Shown here one piece after another: positions 14,366-22,763 of a DNA stretch of 28,050 nt. Source of the stretch: CAZIPN01 sp964541225 (GTDB lineage: Bacteria > Actinomycetota > Coriobacteriia > Anaerosomatales > JAAXUF01). The DNA is taken from positions 1 to 28,050 of the forward strand of contig CAZIPN010000025.1 in the NCBI GenBank assembly GCA_964541225.1, given 5' to 3'. The position numbers were made by a program, and so were the translations under genes. The notes under the pieces are model-generated. The model saw nothing but the letters and a program-made list of their open reading frames with translations, was not told the DNA's origin and searched no databases. The number at the start of each line of letters is the position of its first letter. The first letter of the stretch is position 1.

Positions 14366-15592
14366 ATGGCTCGCGACAAGGTCGTACTTGCGTATTCCGG
14401 AGGACTGGACACCTCCGTTGCTATCAAGTGGCTGCAAGAGAATCACGATCTCGACGTCATCGCGCTCGCGATCGACGTTGGGCAGGAGCGTCAGGACCTC
14501 GAGTTCGTCCGCGAGAAGGCGCTCAAGATCGGCGCGGTGGAGTCGATCGTCACCGACGTCAGAGAAGAGTACGTCGAGGAGTTCTTGGCCAAGGCGCTTT
14601 GCGCCAACGCCCTGTACGAGAACAAGTATCCATTGCTCTCAGCGATGAGTCGGCCGGTCATTGTGAAACACCTGGTGGAGGAAGCCCATCGCCATCAGGC
14701 GAAGTACATCGCCCATGGCTGCACCGGGAAAGGCAACGATCAGGTTCGCTTCGAGGTCGGTATCGCCGCGCTCGATCCAGACCTCGAGATCATTGCGCCT
14801 GTGCGCGAGTGGGACCTGTGCACGCGCGAACAGGAGATGGACTACGCGGTCGAGCGGGGGATTCCCGTGCCGACGACCAAGGCCAACCCGTATTCGATCG
14901 ACGACAACCTGTGGGGACGCGCGATTGAGTGTGGCGTGCTGGAAGACCCGTGGGTCGAGCCGCCAGCGGACATCTACACGCTGACCGCCGACGCACGCGG
15001 AGATTCTTGCGGCGAACCCGAGTACGCCGAGATCAGCTTCGAGCAGGGGCTCCCTGTTGCGCTGAACGGCGAGATCCGCAGCTTCCATGAGATCATCTTG
15101 GCGATGAACGATCTTGCTGGCAGGCATGGTTTCGGCCGGATCGATATGATCGAGAACAGGCTCGTCGGAGTGAAATCCCGCGAGGTCTACGAGGTGCCTG
15201 GGGCATTGACCTTGATCCAGGCGCACAAGGCGCTTGAGGACCTGTGCTTGGAGCGCGAAGTACTGCACTACAAGCTCGGCGTTGAGCAGAAATGGGCGGA
15301 GCTGGTCTACAACGGTCTGTGGTTCTCTCCGCTCAAAGAAGCGCTCGATGGATTCGTAGATACGACCCAGAAGCTTGTGACAGGTGACATCCGTCTGCGA
15401 TTCTTCAAAGGAAGTTGCGTCGTCGTTGGACGGCGCAGTCCCTACTCACTCTACGACTACAATCTCGCAACGTACGACGCGGCTGATACATTCGACCACA
15501 AGGCTGCGAAGGGCTTCATCGATCTGTGGGGTCTTCCCACCAGGGTGTGGGCGCGCCAGCGTCGAAAAGTTGGCAAAGAAGGGGAGGTCTAG
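14366..15592 (+). CDS. argG: Argininosuccinate synthase
   Basis: ArgG joins citrulline and aspartate using ATP to make argininosuccinate. The 408-residue protein opens with the N-type PP-loop VLAYSGGLDTSVAIKW (7-22; SGGLDTS at 11-17) and has the family motif CTGKGNDQVRFE (about 119-130). The length is standard. AAAGGAAGGA precedes the ATG, 15 bases after the argR stop. The downstream small gene begins two bases after the argG stop, so all are probably in one transcript. Confidence 0.96.
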   Translation: MARDKVVLAYSGGLDTSVAIKWLQENHDLDVIALAIDVGQERQDLEFVREKALKIGAVESIVTDVREEYVEEFLAKALCANALYENKYPLLSAMSRPVIVKHLVEEAHRHQAKYIAHGCTGKGNDQVRFEVGIAALDPDLEIIAPVREWDLCTREQEMDYAVERGIPVPTTKANPYSIDDNLWGRAIECGVLEDPWVEPPADIYTLTADARGDSCGEPEYAEISFEQGLPVALNGEIRSFHEIILAMNDLAGRHGFGRIDMIENRLVGVKSREVYEVPGALTLIQAHKALEDLCLEREVLHYKLGVEQKWAELVYNGLWFSPLKEALDGFVDTTQKLVTGDIRLRFFKGSCVVVGRRSPYSLYDYNLATYDAADTFDHKAAKGFIDLWGLPTRVWARQRRKVGKEGEV

Positions 15593-15594
15593 GG

Positions 15595-15930
15595 ATGGAC
15601 ATCGTCGGGGGTCTGCTTGGACTCGGTTTCGCGTTCGTCTGTTTCGCTCTACTGTTCGTGGTCCTCGTGATTGCGCTGGTGGTTTGGCTATGGAAGCGCC
15701 AGCCGGACCAGGGAGTCTCGGCTAGCGCTCCGACTCCCCCGATCCAGGCGACCATTCAACATCCAACCGCAGGTTCGGCTGCAGGCGTGCCAGAGCCACC
15801 CGCAGCGCCCGCGCCAGCAGCACCCGCAGCGCCCGCGCCAGAGCCACCCGCAGCGCCCGCGCCAGAGCCACCCGCAGCGCCGAGTACCGAGCCGCCGACC
15901 CCTCCAGCGCCGCCGAGTGCCGATGCCTGA
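15595..15930 (+). CDS. Small membrane-anchored Pro/Ala-rich protein (unknown)
   Basis: I do not recognise this 111-residue product. It has one long hydrophobic segment (about residues 4-32, GLLGLGFAFVCFALLFVVLV and onward), then WKRQ. The positive charge suggests the N-terminus is outside and the tail cytoplasmic, but this is not certain. The rest is low-complexity Pro/Ala/Glu with a repeated PEPPAAPA unit. The ATG follows a strong GGGGAGG (15581-15587), two bases after argG. The reading frame overlaps the start of argH by eight bases, which supports real translation and coupling. It has no known role in arginine synthesis. It could be a filler ORF kept for coupling, or a real membrane tether. 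Confidence 0.65.
   Translation: MDIVGGLLGLGFAFVCFALLFVVLVIALVVWLWKRQPDQGVSASAPTPPIQATIQHPTAGSAAGVPEPPAAPAPAAPAAPAPEPPAAPAPEPPAAPSTEPPTPPAPPSADA
15790..15881 (+). repeat. 24-bp in-frame tandem repeat (about 3.8 copies)
   Basis: Units start at 15790, 15814, 15838 and 15862. Units 1 and 3 are identical over 24 bases, unit 2 differs at three adjacent positions, and unit 4 is truncated after about 20 bases. Each unit encodes eight residues of the Pro/Ala-rich tail (PEPPAAPA type). The near-identity at DNA level suggests recent slippage or duplication, so copy number may vary between strains. Confidence 0.85.
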
Positions 15931-17338
15931 CGCGAAGTCGCCATGGGGCGGGCGGTTCGAGAAGACTCCCGCGAAGTTCCTCGCGGAGTTCGGCAACTCG
16001 CTGCCCGTGGACAAGCGGATGTGGGCCGAAGACATCCGGGGGTCGATCGCCCATGCGCGGATGCTAGCGAAGCAGGGCGTGTTGACCGAAGCCGATGCCG
16101 ATGCAATCGAGGAAGGTCTCTCGGAGATCTATCGCGAGATCCATGGCGGGACGTTCGAGTGGAATCTTGCCGACGAAGACGTTCACATGGCGATAGAGCG
16201 CGCGCTCACTGAACGTATCGGTTCAGCTGGTGCGCGCCTGCACACGGGCCGCAGTCGCAACGATCAGGTTGCTACGGATGCTCGGCTGTTTGTGAAACGC
16301 TCGGCGGTTGAACTTGCCGAGGCTGCAATCGAGCTGCGCCGCTCGCTCATCGCGCTCGCCGAGAAGCACCTCGGCGTCGTAATGCCTGGGTACACGCACT
16401 TGCAGAAGGCGCAGCCAGTGCTGCTCAGCCATCACCTGCTTGCATATTCATGGATGCTCGCTCGCGATCTCACGAGGCTGCGCCACGCCCACGAGGCTGC
16501 CGACACACTCCCGCTTGGAAGTGCGGCGCTTGCCGGGACGACGTATCCGCTTGATCGCGAGTACGTGGCCACGCGACTGGGGTTCTCGGCAGTGAGCGCG
16601 AACTCAATGGATGCGGTGTCTGACAGGGACTTCATGCTGGACGTGGTCTATGCGTGCGCTATGTGTCAGACCCATCTGTCACGATTGGCCGAGGAAATCA
16701 TCGCGTGGTCGACGGAGGAGTTCGGCTTCGTGACTCTTGATGATGAGTACTCGACTGGGTCGAGCATCATGCCGCAGAAGAAGAACCCCGACTTCGCTGA
16801 GCTTGTGCGGGGCAAGACCGGGCGCGTGCTTGGCGACTTGCAGACGCTGCTGGTGACTCTCAAGGGACTGCCACTTGCGTACAACAAGGACATGCAGGAG
16901 GACAAAGAGCCGACCTTCGATGCGATTGATACGCTCGCCATGTCGCTTCGCGCCATGCGGGGGATGCTCGATACGCTTCAGGTGAATGCGGACAAGATGA
17001 GCTCCGCGGCACGTGGAGGCTTCATGGCCGCTACCGACGTCGCTGACTACCTCGTGGGCAAAGGCGTCCCGTTTCGGGAGGCGCACGAGATCGTGGGCCG
17101 ACTTGTGCTCGCCTGCGAGCGCGAAGGGCGGACGTTGCAGGACTTGAGTGCGGCGGACTTCGCGAAACAGTCGACGGAATTCGATAACGACGTGTTGGAA
17201 GCTGTGGATATCGACAGGGTCGTCGCGAGGCGCGTCACGCCGGGCGGCACCGGTCATGAGGCCGTTCAGTCCCAGCTCGCAGCTGCCAAGGACGCGCTTG
17301 CTGCTGACACGGCCTGGATCGAGAACGTCCGCGAGTAG
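15923..17338 (+). CDS. argH: Argininosuccinate lyase
   Basis: ArgH splits argininosuccinate into arginine and fumarate, the last step of the pathway. The 471-residue protein is a fumarase/aspartase superfamily member with HTGRSRNDQVATD (107-119), GYTHLQKAQP (156-165; His159 near the active site) and the signature GSSIMPQKKNPD (279-290; Ser281 the likely catalytic base). The start is ATG 15923, because MPDAKSPWGGRFE matches the family N-terminus and the frame further upstream would cover the repeat tract. It overlaps the preceding small gene by eight bases. No terminator is evident in the 70 bases before the MarR gene. Confidence 0.96.
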   Translation: MPDAKSPWGGRFEKTPAKFLAEFGNSLPVDKRMWAEDIRGSIAHARMLAKQGVLTEADADAIEEGLSEIYREIHGGTFEWNLADEDVHMAIERALTERIGSAGARLHTGRSRNDQVATDARLFVKRSAVELAEAAIELRRSLIALAEKHLGVVMPGYTHLQKAQPVLLSHHLLAYSWMLARDLTRLRHAHEAADTLPLGSAALAGTTYPLDREYVATRLGFSAVSANSMDAVSDRDFMLDVVYACAMCQTHLSRLAEEIIAWSTEEFGFVTLDDEYSTGSSIMPQKKNPDFAELVRGKTGRVLGDLQTLLVTLKGLPLAYNKDMQEDKEPTFDAIDTLAMSLRAMRGMLDTLQVNADKMSSAARGGFMAATDVADYLVGKGVPFREAHEIVGRLVLACEREGRTLQDLSAADFAKQSTEFDNDVLEAVDIDRVVARRVTPGGTGHEAVQSQLAAAKDALAADTAWIENVRE

Positions 17339-17348
17339 CGCTGCGCGG

Positions 17349-17401
17349 TTGACACACGAGTCTCCTAGGGGAATGATTAGAGAGTCTAACTATCTAGGAG
17401 A
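17349..17401 (+). promoter_or_regulatory. Promoter and operator-like palindromes of the MarR gene
   Basis: TTGACA (17349-17354) and AATGAT (17372-17377) are 17 bases apart. Overlapping the likely start point is the perfect dyad TTAGA-GAG-TCTAA (17377-17389), of the type MarR proteins often bind. A wider inverted repeat, TCTCCTAG (17361-17368) with CTAGGAGA (17394-17401), brackets it and runs into the ribosome binding site. Autorepression by the downstream regulator is the natural inference. Confidence 0.6.
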
Positions 17402-17408
17402 GCCAATC

Positions 17409-17861
17409 GTGTCTACCACTCAACGATTGCAAGCAGCGCGCGCGTTGCTCGGCACGTCACCGCTTGTCATGCGCACCGTCGGACGGGCGATGCGGATGAA
17501 TCAAGGCGACACGGCGCCACTCCTTCCGCAGCAGTACCGGTTGCTCGGGGCAATTGCTCGCAAGCCGAGAACGCTGGGGCAGATCGCGCTGATCCAGGGA
17601 GTAACGCCGGCCACCGCCACGACCGTCGTCACGACGCTGGAGTCCAGAGGGTGGGTGACGCGCCGTCATGATTCCGACGATCGCCGTCGAATCCTCGTCT
17701 CACTGACCGAGGGCGGTGCTCACGTGCTGGAGGCTAGCCAACGCGTAGCCGAGTCGGCGATGGTGGACCTCCTCGCACCGTTATCCGCTGAGCAACTGGC
17801 GCGACTCATCGCTGGTCTTGAGGTGCTGGACGAGCTTGGCGGTGGGGAGACTCCGCAGTAG
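17409..17861 (+). CDS. MarR-family transcriptional regulator
   Basis: This gene encodes a 150-residue winged-helix regulator. The DNA-binding region (about 52-104) contains TLGQIALIQGVTPATATTVV and the wing RRHDSDDRRRILVSLTEGG, where the DxRxxR pattern is diagnostic of MarR proteins. Flanking helices at both ends would form the dimer interface. The GTG at 17409 is chosen because TAGGAGAG lies just upstream and because an earlier in-frame ATG (17373) falls in the promoter. No obvious target gene is adjacent: argH is upstream and polX has its own promoter. The ligand is unknown, and a local target other than itself is not evident. Confidence 0.85.
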   Translation: MSTTQRLQAARALLGTSPLVMRTVGRAMRMNQGDTAPLLPQQYRLLGAIARKPRTLGQIALIQGVTPATATTVVTTLESRGWVTRRHDSDDRRRILVSLTEGGAHVLEASQRVAESAMVDLLAPLSAEQLARLIAGLEVLDELGGGETPQ

Positions 17862-18008
17862 GCGCTACGGCATTCCCTTGTTGGCCATGTGAGCTGTCAC
17901 CATCGGAGCAGGGCGCTCGCGAGCTATTGGCACGGGGCCGCGTCCCTTCCGAGCGCAATGACAGGCAATTCGCGTGGGCCCATCACGAGGATGAGTGATC
18001 CGCTCGGG

Positions 18009-18014
18009 TACACT
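18009..18014 (+). promoter_or_regulatory. -10 element of polX, leaderless type
   Basis: TACACT ends six bases before the polX ATG, so transcription would start at or next to the start codon. No Shine-Dalgarno is present. This arrangement (TANNNT about seven bases from the start) is common for leaderless actinobacterial genes. Confidence 0.5.
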
Positions 18015-18020
18015 CGGTGC

Positions 18021-19778
18021 ATGCCCGCTTACGACAACATGGCGATTGCCGCCAAACTCGATCTCGCTGCCGACCTTCTCGAGATCTCAGGCGCCGACAA
18101 GTTCCGCTTCCTGAGCTACCGCAAGGCAGCCAATTCCGTCCGGGCACTGTCGGAGCAAGTAGCCGCGCTTGGCAACGCTGGCAGGCTCACGGAAATCCCG
18201 GGCGTCGGCGCGAAGATGGCCGACAACATCGAGCAGATCATCGCGCGAGGCAGCTTCGACGTCCTCGACGACGTCGCCAAGGATGTGCCGCCGACACTTG
18301 CCGATGTCATGCAGGTCCCTGGCGTCGGCCCCAAGCGAGCCGCCCTGCTGAATGAGAAGCTCGGCGTGAAGACGATGGGCGACTTGACGACGGCGCTTCA
18401 GAGCGGACGAGTTGCCACTCTCGGCGGCTTCGGGGCCAAGACCGCCGAGAACATCGCGGCCGGGGCGGCCGCCTTCGCACGCCATCACGAGCGCACCCCC
18501 ATCGGCGTCGCGCTTCCCGTGGCCGAGGAGCTTTCGAGCGAAGTTGCCGCCATGCCCTCGGCAATTCAAGTCGAGGTTGCGGGCAGCGTGCGTCGCCGAG
18601 AGGAGACGATTGGCGACATCGATCTCGTCGTAGCCAGTGACGACGCCCCCGCGCTCATCGCCGCGTTCACGGCGCTTCCGGCCGTCGAGCGCGTGATCGG
18701 TGCGGGCGACACGAAAGCGAGCGTCGAGCTGCACGATGGACTGCAGGTTGACCTTCGCGTCGTGGCGCCGGACAGCTTCGGCGCGGCGCTTCAGTACTTC
18801 ACCGGCAACAAGCCTCACAACATCGAATTGCGAGAACTGGCCAAGAAGCACGGGCTCAAAGTGAACGAGTACGGTCTGTTTCGCGTGGACGAGACGGGCG
18901 CAGAGACGCTGAAGATGGCCGGCAAGACTGAGGAAGACATCTACGCGGCTCTCGGTCTTGATGTACCCCCGCCGGAGACGCGGTGGGGGACCGGCGAGGT
19001 CGGCCTCGCGGCCGCCCACTCGCTTCCCGAACTGGTGACTCTGGCTGACATCCGTGGCGACCTCCAGTCGCACTCCACGGCCACCGACGGTCGTAACACG
19101 CTTGCCGAGAACCGCGAAGTCGCTGCTCGTCTCGGCTACGAGTACTTCGCCGCAACAGATCACGCGCTCAATCTCCGCATGGTCGGCGGGCTGGATCTCG
19201 CGGCGCTCGAACGCCAGTGGGCCGAGATCGACGAGCTGAACGCCGAGGGCACCTGGCCGCGCATCCTCAAGGGCATCGAACTCAACATCGCCGACGACGG
19301 TTCGGTCGACTACGACGAGGACATTCTGTCGCGCTTCGAGATCGTTCTGGCGTCGCTGCACTCCGGCTGGGATCAGGATGAGGCCACGGCCACGAAGCGC
19401 CTGCTCACGGCCATCGCGAATCCGTGGGTTGACGTGATCGCTCACCCAACCGGCCGCATCATTGGCCGCCGAGATCCCATCAAGCTCAACATGGAGGCGG
19501 TCCTGTCCGCAGCGGGCGAGACTGGCACGATCATGGAGATCAACAGCTATCCTGATCGCCTCGACCTCTCGGCGCAGCACATTCGACTGGCTCGCCGCTA
19601 CGATGTGCGCTTCTCTCTTGGCACCGACGCGCATGCTTCCGAGCAGTTCAACTACATGCGCTACGGGGTAGCGCAGGCTCGCCGAGGATTGGTCATGTCG
19701 AGCGAGCTCGTGAATGTTCACCCGTGGGAGACTGCGCGAACTTGGCTGAAGCGCGCTGCCCGTCTCGGTTGGAAGTGA
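18021..19778 (+). CDS. polX: DNA polymerase X family protein with C-terminal PHP domain
   Basis: This is a repair polymerase for gap filling, with a PHP phosphoesterase domain that in homologues gives 3'-5' exonuclease and AP-endonuclease activity. The 585-residue protein has an N-terminal 8-kDa-like domain with helix-hairpin-helix motifs (EIPGVGAKMADNI 58-70; QVPGVGPKRAALL 98-110). The polymerase palm has GSVRRREETIGDIDLVV (188-204; Asp199 and Asp201) and Asp244 in LQVDLRVV. The PHP domain (about 340-575) has GDLQSHSTATDG (346-357), TDH (379-381) and DAH near the end. ATG 18021 is chosen because the PolX fold starts there (AIAAKLDLAADLLEISGADK) and upstream frame codons have no family resemblance. 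It precedes the glycosylase gene, another repair function. Confidence 0.93.
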   Translation: MPAYDNMAIAAKLDLAADLLEISGADKFRFLSYRKAANSVRALSEQVAALGNAGRLTEIPGVGAKMADNIEQIIARGSFDVLDDVAKDVPPTLADVMQVPGVGPKRAALLNEKLGVKTMGDLTTALQSGRVATLGGFGAKTAENIAAGAAAFARHHERTPIGVALPVAEELSSEVAAMPSAIQVEVAGSVRRREETIGDIDLVVASDDAPALIAAFTALPAVERVIGAGDTKASVELHDGLQVDLRVVAPDSFGAALQYFTGNKPHNIELRELAKKHGLKVNEYGLFRVDETGAETLKMAGKTEEDIYAALGLDVPPPETRWGTGEVGLAAAHSLPELVTLADIRGDLQSHSTATDGRNTLAENREVAARLGYEYFAATDHALNLRMVGGLDLAALERQWAEIDELNAEGTWPRILKGIELNIADDGSVDYDEDILSRFEIVLASLHSGWDQDEATATKRLLTAIANPWVDVIAHPTGRIIGRRDPIKLNMEAVLSAAGETGTIMEINSYPDRLDLSAQHIRLARRYDVRFSLGTDAHASEQFNYMRYGVAQARRGLVMSSELVNVHPWETARTWLKRAARLGWK

Positions 19779-19844
19779 AATGCGATCTGCCCGACTCGGA
19801 TGCGAATCCTGCAATCATGACGGCCGTCGCCGTCCAAGCTGCAC

Positions 19845-19850
19845 TACCAT
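19845..19850 (+). promoter_or_regulatory. -10 element of the glycosylase gene, leaderless type
   Basis: TACCAT ends six bases before the GTG start at 19857, the same spacing as at polX. No ribosome binding site precedes the start. It lies 66 bases after the polX stop and suggests the glycosylase is transcribed separately. Confidence 0.45.
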
Positions 19851-19856
19851 CGACCT

Positions 19857-20513
19857 GTGAACACCTTCGAGCACGAGACAGTATTTGATGTCTCATCGGC
19901 AACTCCCTTGTCGCAGGCATTCTTCGACCGATCGCCCGCGGTTGTTGCGCCAGAACTGCTCGGCTGCGCTCTTGTCAGTACTGCCGAGGGTGTGACGACC
20001 GGCGGGATGATTGTGGAGACCGAGGCGTATCTCGGCTCCGATGATCCAGGTAGCCATGCCTCGACGAAGGGGATCACTTCGCGCAACGCCGTCATGTATG
20101 GACCTGCTGGAGTAGCCTACGTCTACTTCACGTACGGGAACCACTTCATGTTCAACGTGGTGTGCGAACAGGAAGGAACCGCTGGGGCAGTTCTCGTCCG
20201 CGCTCTGAGACCTGCTCTCGGCGTGGAGGCGATGACTTCACGGCGTCGCGGGCGTGATCTACGCGAACTCTGCAATGGCCCCGGCAAACTGTGCGCGGCT
20301 CTGGGCATCAATCGAAGCGACAACGGGACGATCCTGGGTGCCTCGCGGTTGGCGATCTATCAAGGCGATCATGAGCACGCAACGATCGCCGTGTCGGGAC
20401 GCGTTGGGCTCAGTCGGGGTCACGATCTGCCGCTTCGCTACTGTCTTGCCGATGACCCGTTCGTATCGCGTGGGCGGACCGGTCCTCTTCCACCCAAGAA
20501 GCGTCGGTCGTAG
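19857..20513 (+). CDS. 3-methyladenine DNA glycosylase (AAG/Mpg type)
   Basis: This base excision repair enzyme removes alkylated and deaminated purines from DNA. The 218-residue protein shows the AAG-family segments PELLGCALV (32-40), IVETEAYLGSDDPGSHAS (52-69; Glu56 the predicted catalytic acid), SRNAVMYGPAGVAYVYFTYG (75-94) and CNGPGKLCAALGI. The length is typical for bacterial members. The GTG start is supported by the leaderless -10 at 19845-19850 and by family length; there is no Shine-Dalgarno. The gene is convergent with the PBP gene. Following polX, it makes a small repair pair, though probably not one operon. Confidence 0.93.
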   Translation: MNTFEHETVFDVSSATPLSQAFFDRSPAVVAPELLGCALVSTAEGVTTGGMIVETEAYLGSDDPGSHASTKGITSRNAVMYGPAGVAYVYFTYGNHFMFNVVCEQEGTAGAVLVRALRPALGVEAMTSRRRGRDLRELCNGPGKLCAALGINRSDNGTILGASRLAIYQGDHEHATIAVSGRVGLSRGHDLPLRYCLADDPFVSRGRTGPLPPKKRRS

Positions 20514-20527
20514 GGCCGATCTGCGAG

Positions 20528-20552
20528 GAGCCGAGATCTACGGGCTTGGCTC
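20528..20552. terminator. Weak hairpin between convergent genes
   Basis: Bases 20528-20535 pair with 20545-20552 (eight positions, one G·U) around a nine-base loop. It lies in the 60-base gap between the converging glycosylase and PBP genes. Neither side has a T-run, so termination in either direction is only possible, not shown. Confidence 0.3.
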
Positions 20553-20573
20553 AAGGAACGCTTGGATTCCGGG

Positions 20574-22751
20574 CTAGGGAGTGGACGTGCTGTTTCCCGA
20601 GCCGCCACCCGATCCGCTCGAACCGCCGGACTTCTTGCTCTTCTTGCTGCTCGACGGCTTGGGTCCCTTGGAGATGGTGATCGTCGTTACCCCATGCGAA
20701 TCGGTTGACTTGTCGATGATGGAACCGTCAGGCAAGTCCGAGTACACGTATACCTTGATGGTCGACCTGCGAGCGGATTCGGCGTTCTTGGTTTCGTCGC
20801 TCACAGGGATGTCGAACTTGTCCGGGTTGTAGTCCGGATCCGAGGCCGACGGGAAGTCGCGCTTCGGTTGTCCAGCGAGCGCCTTGCGCATGAAGGCGGC
20901 CCAGATGGGAGCGGCGAGCGTACCGCCAAACCCTTTGGACCCGTCGATGATGAGGGTCTTCTCGGTCGTGTAGCCGACCCACACAGAGGTGACAAGTTGT
21001 GGCGTGTAGCCGACAAACCATGCATCGCGGTTGTTCTGGCTCGTGCCGGTCTTGCCGGCCTCTGGTCGGCCTATGTCGGCGCGCGTCGCGGTACCCTGCT
21101 GGATCACGCCCTTCAGAACCTCCGTTGCCGCGTGCGCAACATTCGCCTTGATGACCTGCTTGCCCTGTGGGTGAGCAGCGAAGATGACCTGTTTGTGGCT
21201 GTCGTACACCTTCGTGATCACGATAGGATCGCAATGCACGCCGCCTGTCGCCAACGTGCCGTAGGCGGACGCCATCTCAAGAGGCGTGCAGTTCACCGAG
21301 CCCAAAGCGATCGAGGGGTAGCTGGGGATGTGCGTCTGGACGCCCATGATCTTCGCAGTGTGAGCGACGTCCTTGATGCCGATGGCCCACGCGACTCTGG
21401 CATAGACGGCGTTGACCGACGACCATGTTGCTTCCGCCAGGGACATCATGCCACTGCCGTGACCCTCGTCGTTGTTCACAACCCACGGCTTGGGTTTGGA
21501 CGGGATGGTGACCGGAGCTTGTGAATCGACTTTGAAGTCAGGCGGCATGCCTTGTCCCAGGGCCGTCACAAGCACGAACGTCTTGAATGAAGAACCGGGC
21601 TGCCGACGGCCTTGCGTTGCGAGGTTGAACTTGGACTTGGCGTAATCCTTCCCGCCCACCATCGCCTTGACGTAGCCGTTGCGCGGATCGATGGATACAA
21701 GTGCGACTGAAGGGTCCTTCGCCTTCTTGAACTTGCTCAGCGCCGCCTTCTCGGCATCCGCCTGCAGCCGCGTATCCAGTGTCGTGTAGACCGTCAGTCC
21801 TCCGTTGAATACGACACCGGGGGTGAACTGCTTCTGTAGCAACTTCTTGACGTATGCGACGTAGTACGGTGCTGAGTAGATCCCGTCGTGCGGCAGAGAC
21901 TGACGCTTGAGCGCAAGAGGTGTGGCAAGTGCGGCATCATATTGGACCCGCGTAATGTAGTGGTTGACGAGCATCCGGGTCAGCACTTCTTTGCGTCGCG
22001 TGAGTGCTCCATTGGGGTTCGAATAGGGGTCGAGCCGGCTTGGGGATTGCACCAGACCCGCGATGAGCGCCCCTTCCGGCAGCGTGAGGTCCTTGGCGCT
22101 CTTGGCAAAGAATGTCTGCGCGGCAGCTTCTGCGCCGTACGCTCCTTCGCCGAAGTAGACGGTGTTGAGGTAGTTCTCAAGGATCGTTTCCTTGGACAAC
22201 GACTTCTCGACTTGTTCGGCGAGGTAGGCTTCGCGCACCTTGCGTTCGAGCGTGATCTGCGTGGCCTCATCACGCAGAATCGTGTTGCGGATGTACTGCT
22301 GCGTAATCGTTGACGCTCCGCCGTGACCGCCGCTCACGTTGGAGAACGCCGCGCGCAGAATGCCGATTGGATCGACACCACCATGCTCGAAGAAGCGCTC
22401 GTCTTCGACGGCCACGACTCCATTGGAGAGGCTTGTCGCGATCTGCGACATCGGCACGACTTCGCGATTCTGCAGGTAGAACTTGGCGAGCAGCTTGCCG
22501 TCCGCCGAGTAGATCTTGGTAGGCTGTGCGACGTCGAACGCTCCGGGTGACTGGTAGTCCGGCAGCCCTTTGAGCCACACGTTGACAGCAGCCATCGCCG
22601 TTGTCGCTCCGGCAGCCGTGAGCAGCAGCAACGTGCCGAGGAAGACCGCGGTGATGCGCAAGAATATCTTCGATGCTGGCGTTCGCCGGTTTCGACGACG
22701 CCTGGAGCGTCTGCTCACATACTCCTCCACAGTCGGAGCTCGATGGTACAT
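20574..22751 (-). CDS. Class A penicillin-binding protein (transglycosylase/transpeptidase)
   Basis: This bifunctional peptidoglycan synthase polymerises glycan strands and cross-links peptides outside the membrane. The 725-residue protein has a basic cytoplasmic tip (SRRSRRRRNRR, 13-23), one membrane anchor (about 29-55), a GT51 domain (about 75-255) and a transpeptidase domain (about 320-625). GT51 shows EDERFFEHGG (116-125, Glu116 catalytic), TITQQYIRN (148-156) and RKVREAYLAE (170-179). The transpeptidase shows SSFK (387-390, Ser387 nucleophile), SVN (445-447) and KTGT (567-570). The segment 664-696 resembles half of a PASTA repeat, followed by a Ser/Lys/Gly tail (700-725). The start ATG gives a normal PBP1 N-terminus, but no strong ribosome binding site is seen. 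It is divergent from the U32 gene. Confidence 0.95.
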   Translation of the reverse strand: MYHRAPTVEEYVSRRSRRRRNRRTPASKIFLRITAVFLGTLLLLTAAGATTAMAAVNVWLKGLPDYQSPGAFDVAQPTKIYSADGKLLAKFYLQNREVVPMSQIATSLSNGVVAVEDERFFEHGGVDPIGILRAAFSNVSGGHGGASTITQQYIRNTILRDEATQITLERKVREAYLAEQVEKSLSKETILENYLNTVYFGEGAYGAEAAAQTFFAKSAKDLTLPEGALIAGLVQSPSRLDPYSNPNGALTRRKEVLTRMLVNHYITRVQYDAALATPLALKRQSLPHDGIYSAPYYVAYVKKLLQKQFTPGVVFNGGLTVYTTLDTRLQADAEKAALSKFKKAKDPSVALVSIDPRNGYVKAMVGGKDYAKSKFNLATQGRRQPGSSFKTFVLVTALGQGMPPDFKVDSQAPVTIPSKPKPWVVNNDEGHGSGMMSLAEATWSSVNAVYARVAWAIGIKDVAHTAKIMGVQTHIPSYPSIALGSVNCTPLEMASAYGTLATGGVHCDPIVITKVYDSHKQVIFAAHPQGKQVIKANVAHAATEVLKGVIQQGTATRADIGRPEAGKTGTSQNNRDAWFVGYTPQLVTSVWVGYTTEKTLIIDGSKGFGGTLAAPIWAAFMRKALAGQPKRDFPSASDPDYNPDKFDIPVSDETKNAESARRSTIKVYVYSDLPDGSIIDKSTDSHGVTTITISKGPKPSSSKKSKKSGGSSGSGGGSGNSTSTP

Positions 22752-22763
22752 TGTGGCTTACGT

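Noticed and set aside
15790..15881. CRISPR-like array
   Set aside because: The units are directly adjacent without spacers and encode a low-complexity Pro/Ala peptide in frame.
17862..18008. Possible small gene or terminator between the MarR gene and polX
   Set aside because: No coding-like frame with a start and ribosome binding site, and only a short GCTCGCGAGC palindrome. I see nothing definable in this stretch.
18087..19814. Long minus-strand open frame (about 575 codons) opposite polX, and similar ones opposite argJ (9496-10710), the ATPase (949-1959, 2578-3510) and tyrS (25629-27116)
   Set aside because: They are antisense shadows typical of high-GC coding DNA. They have no recognisable domains and no ribosome binding sites, and the opposite strand holds clear full-length family members. 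The one at 25629-27116 also runs through the rRNA promoter and a terminator.
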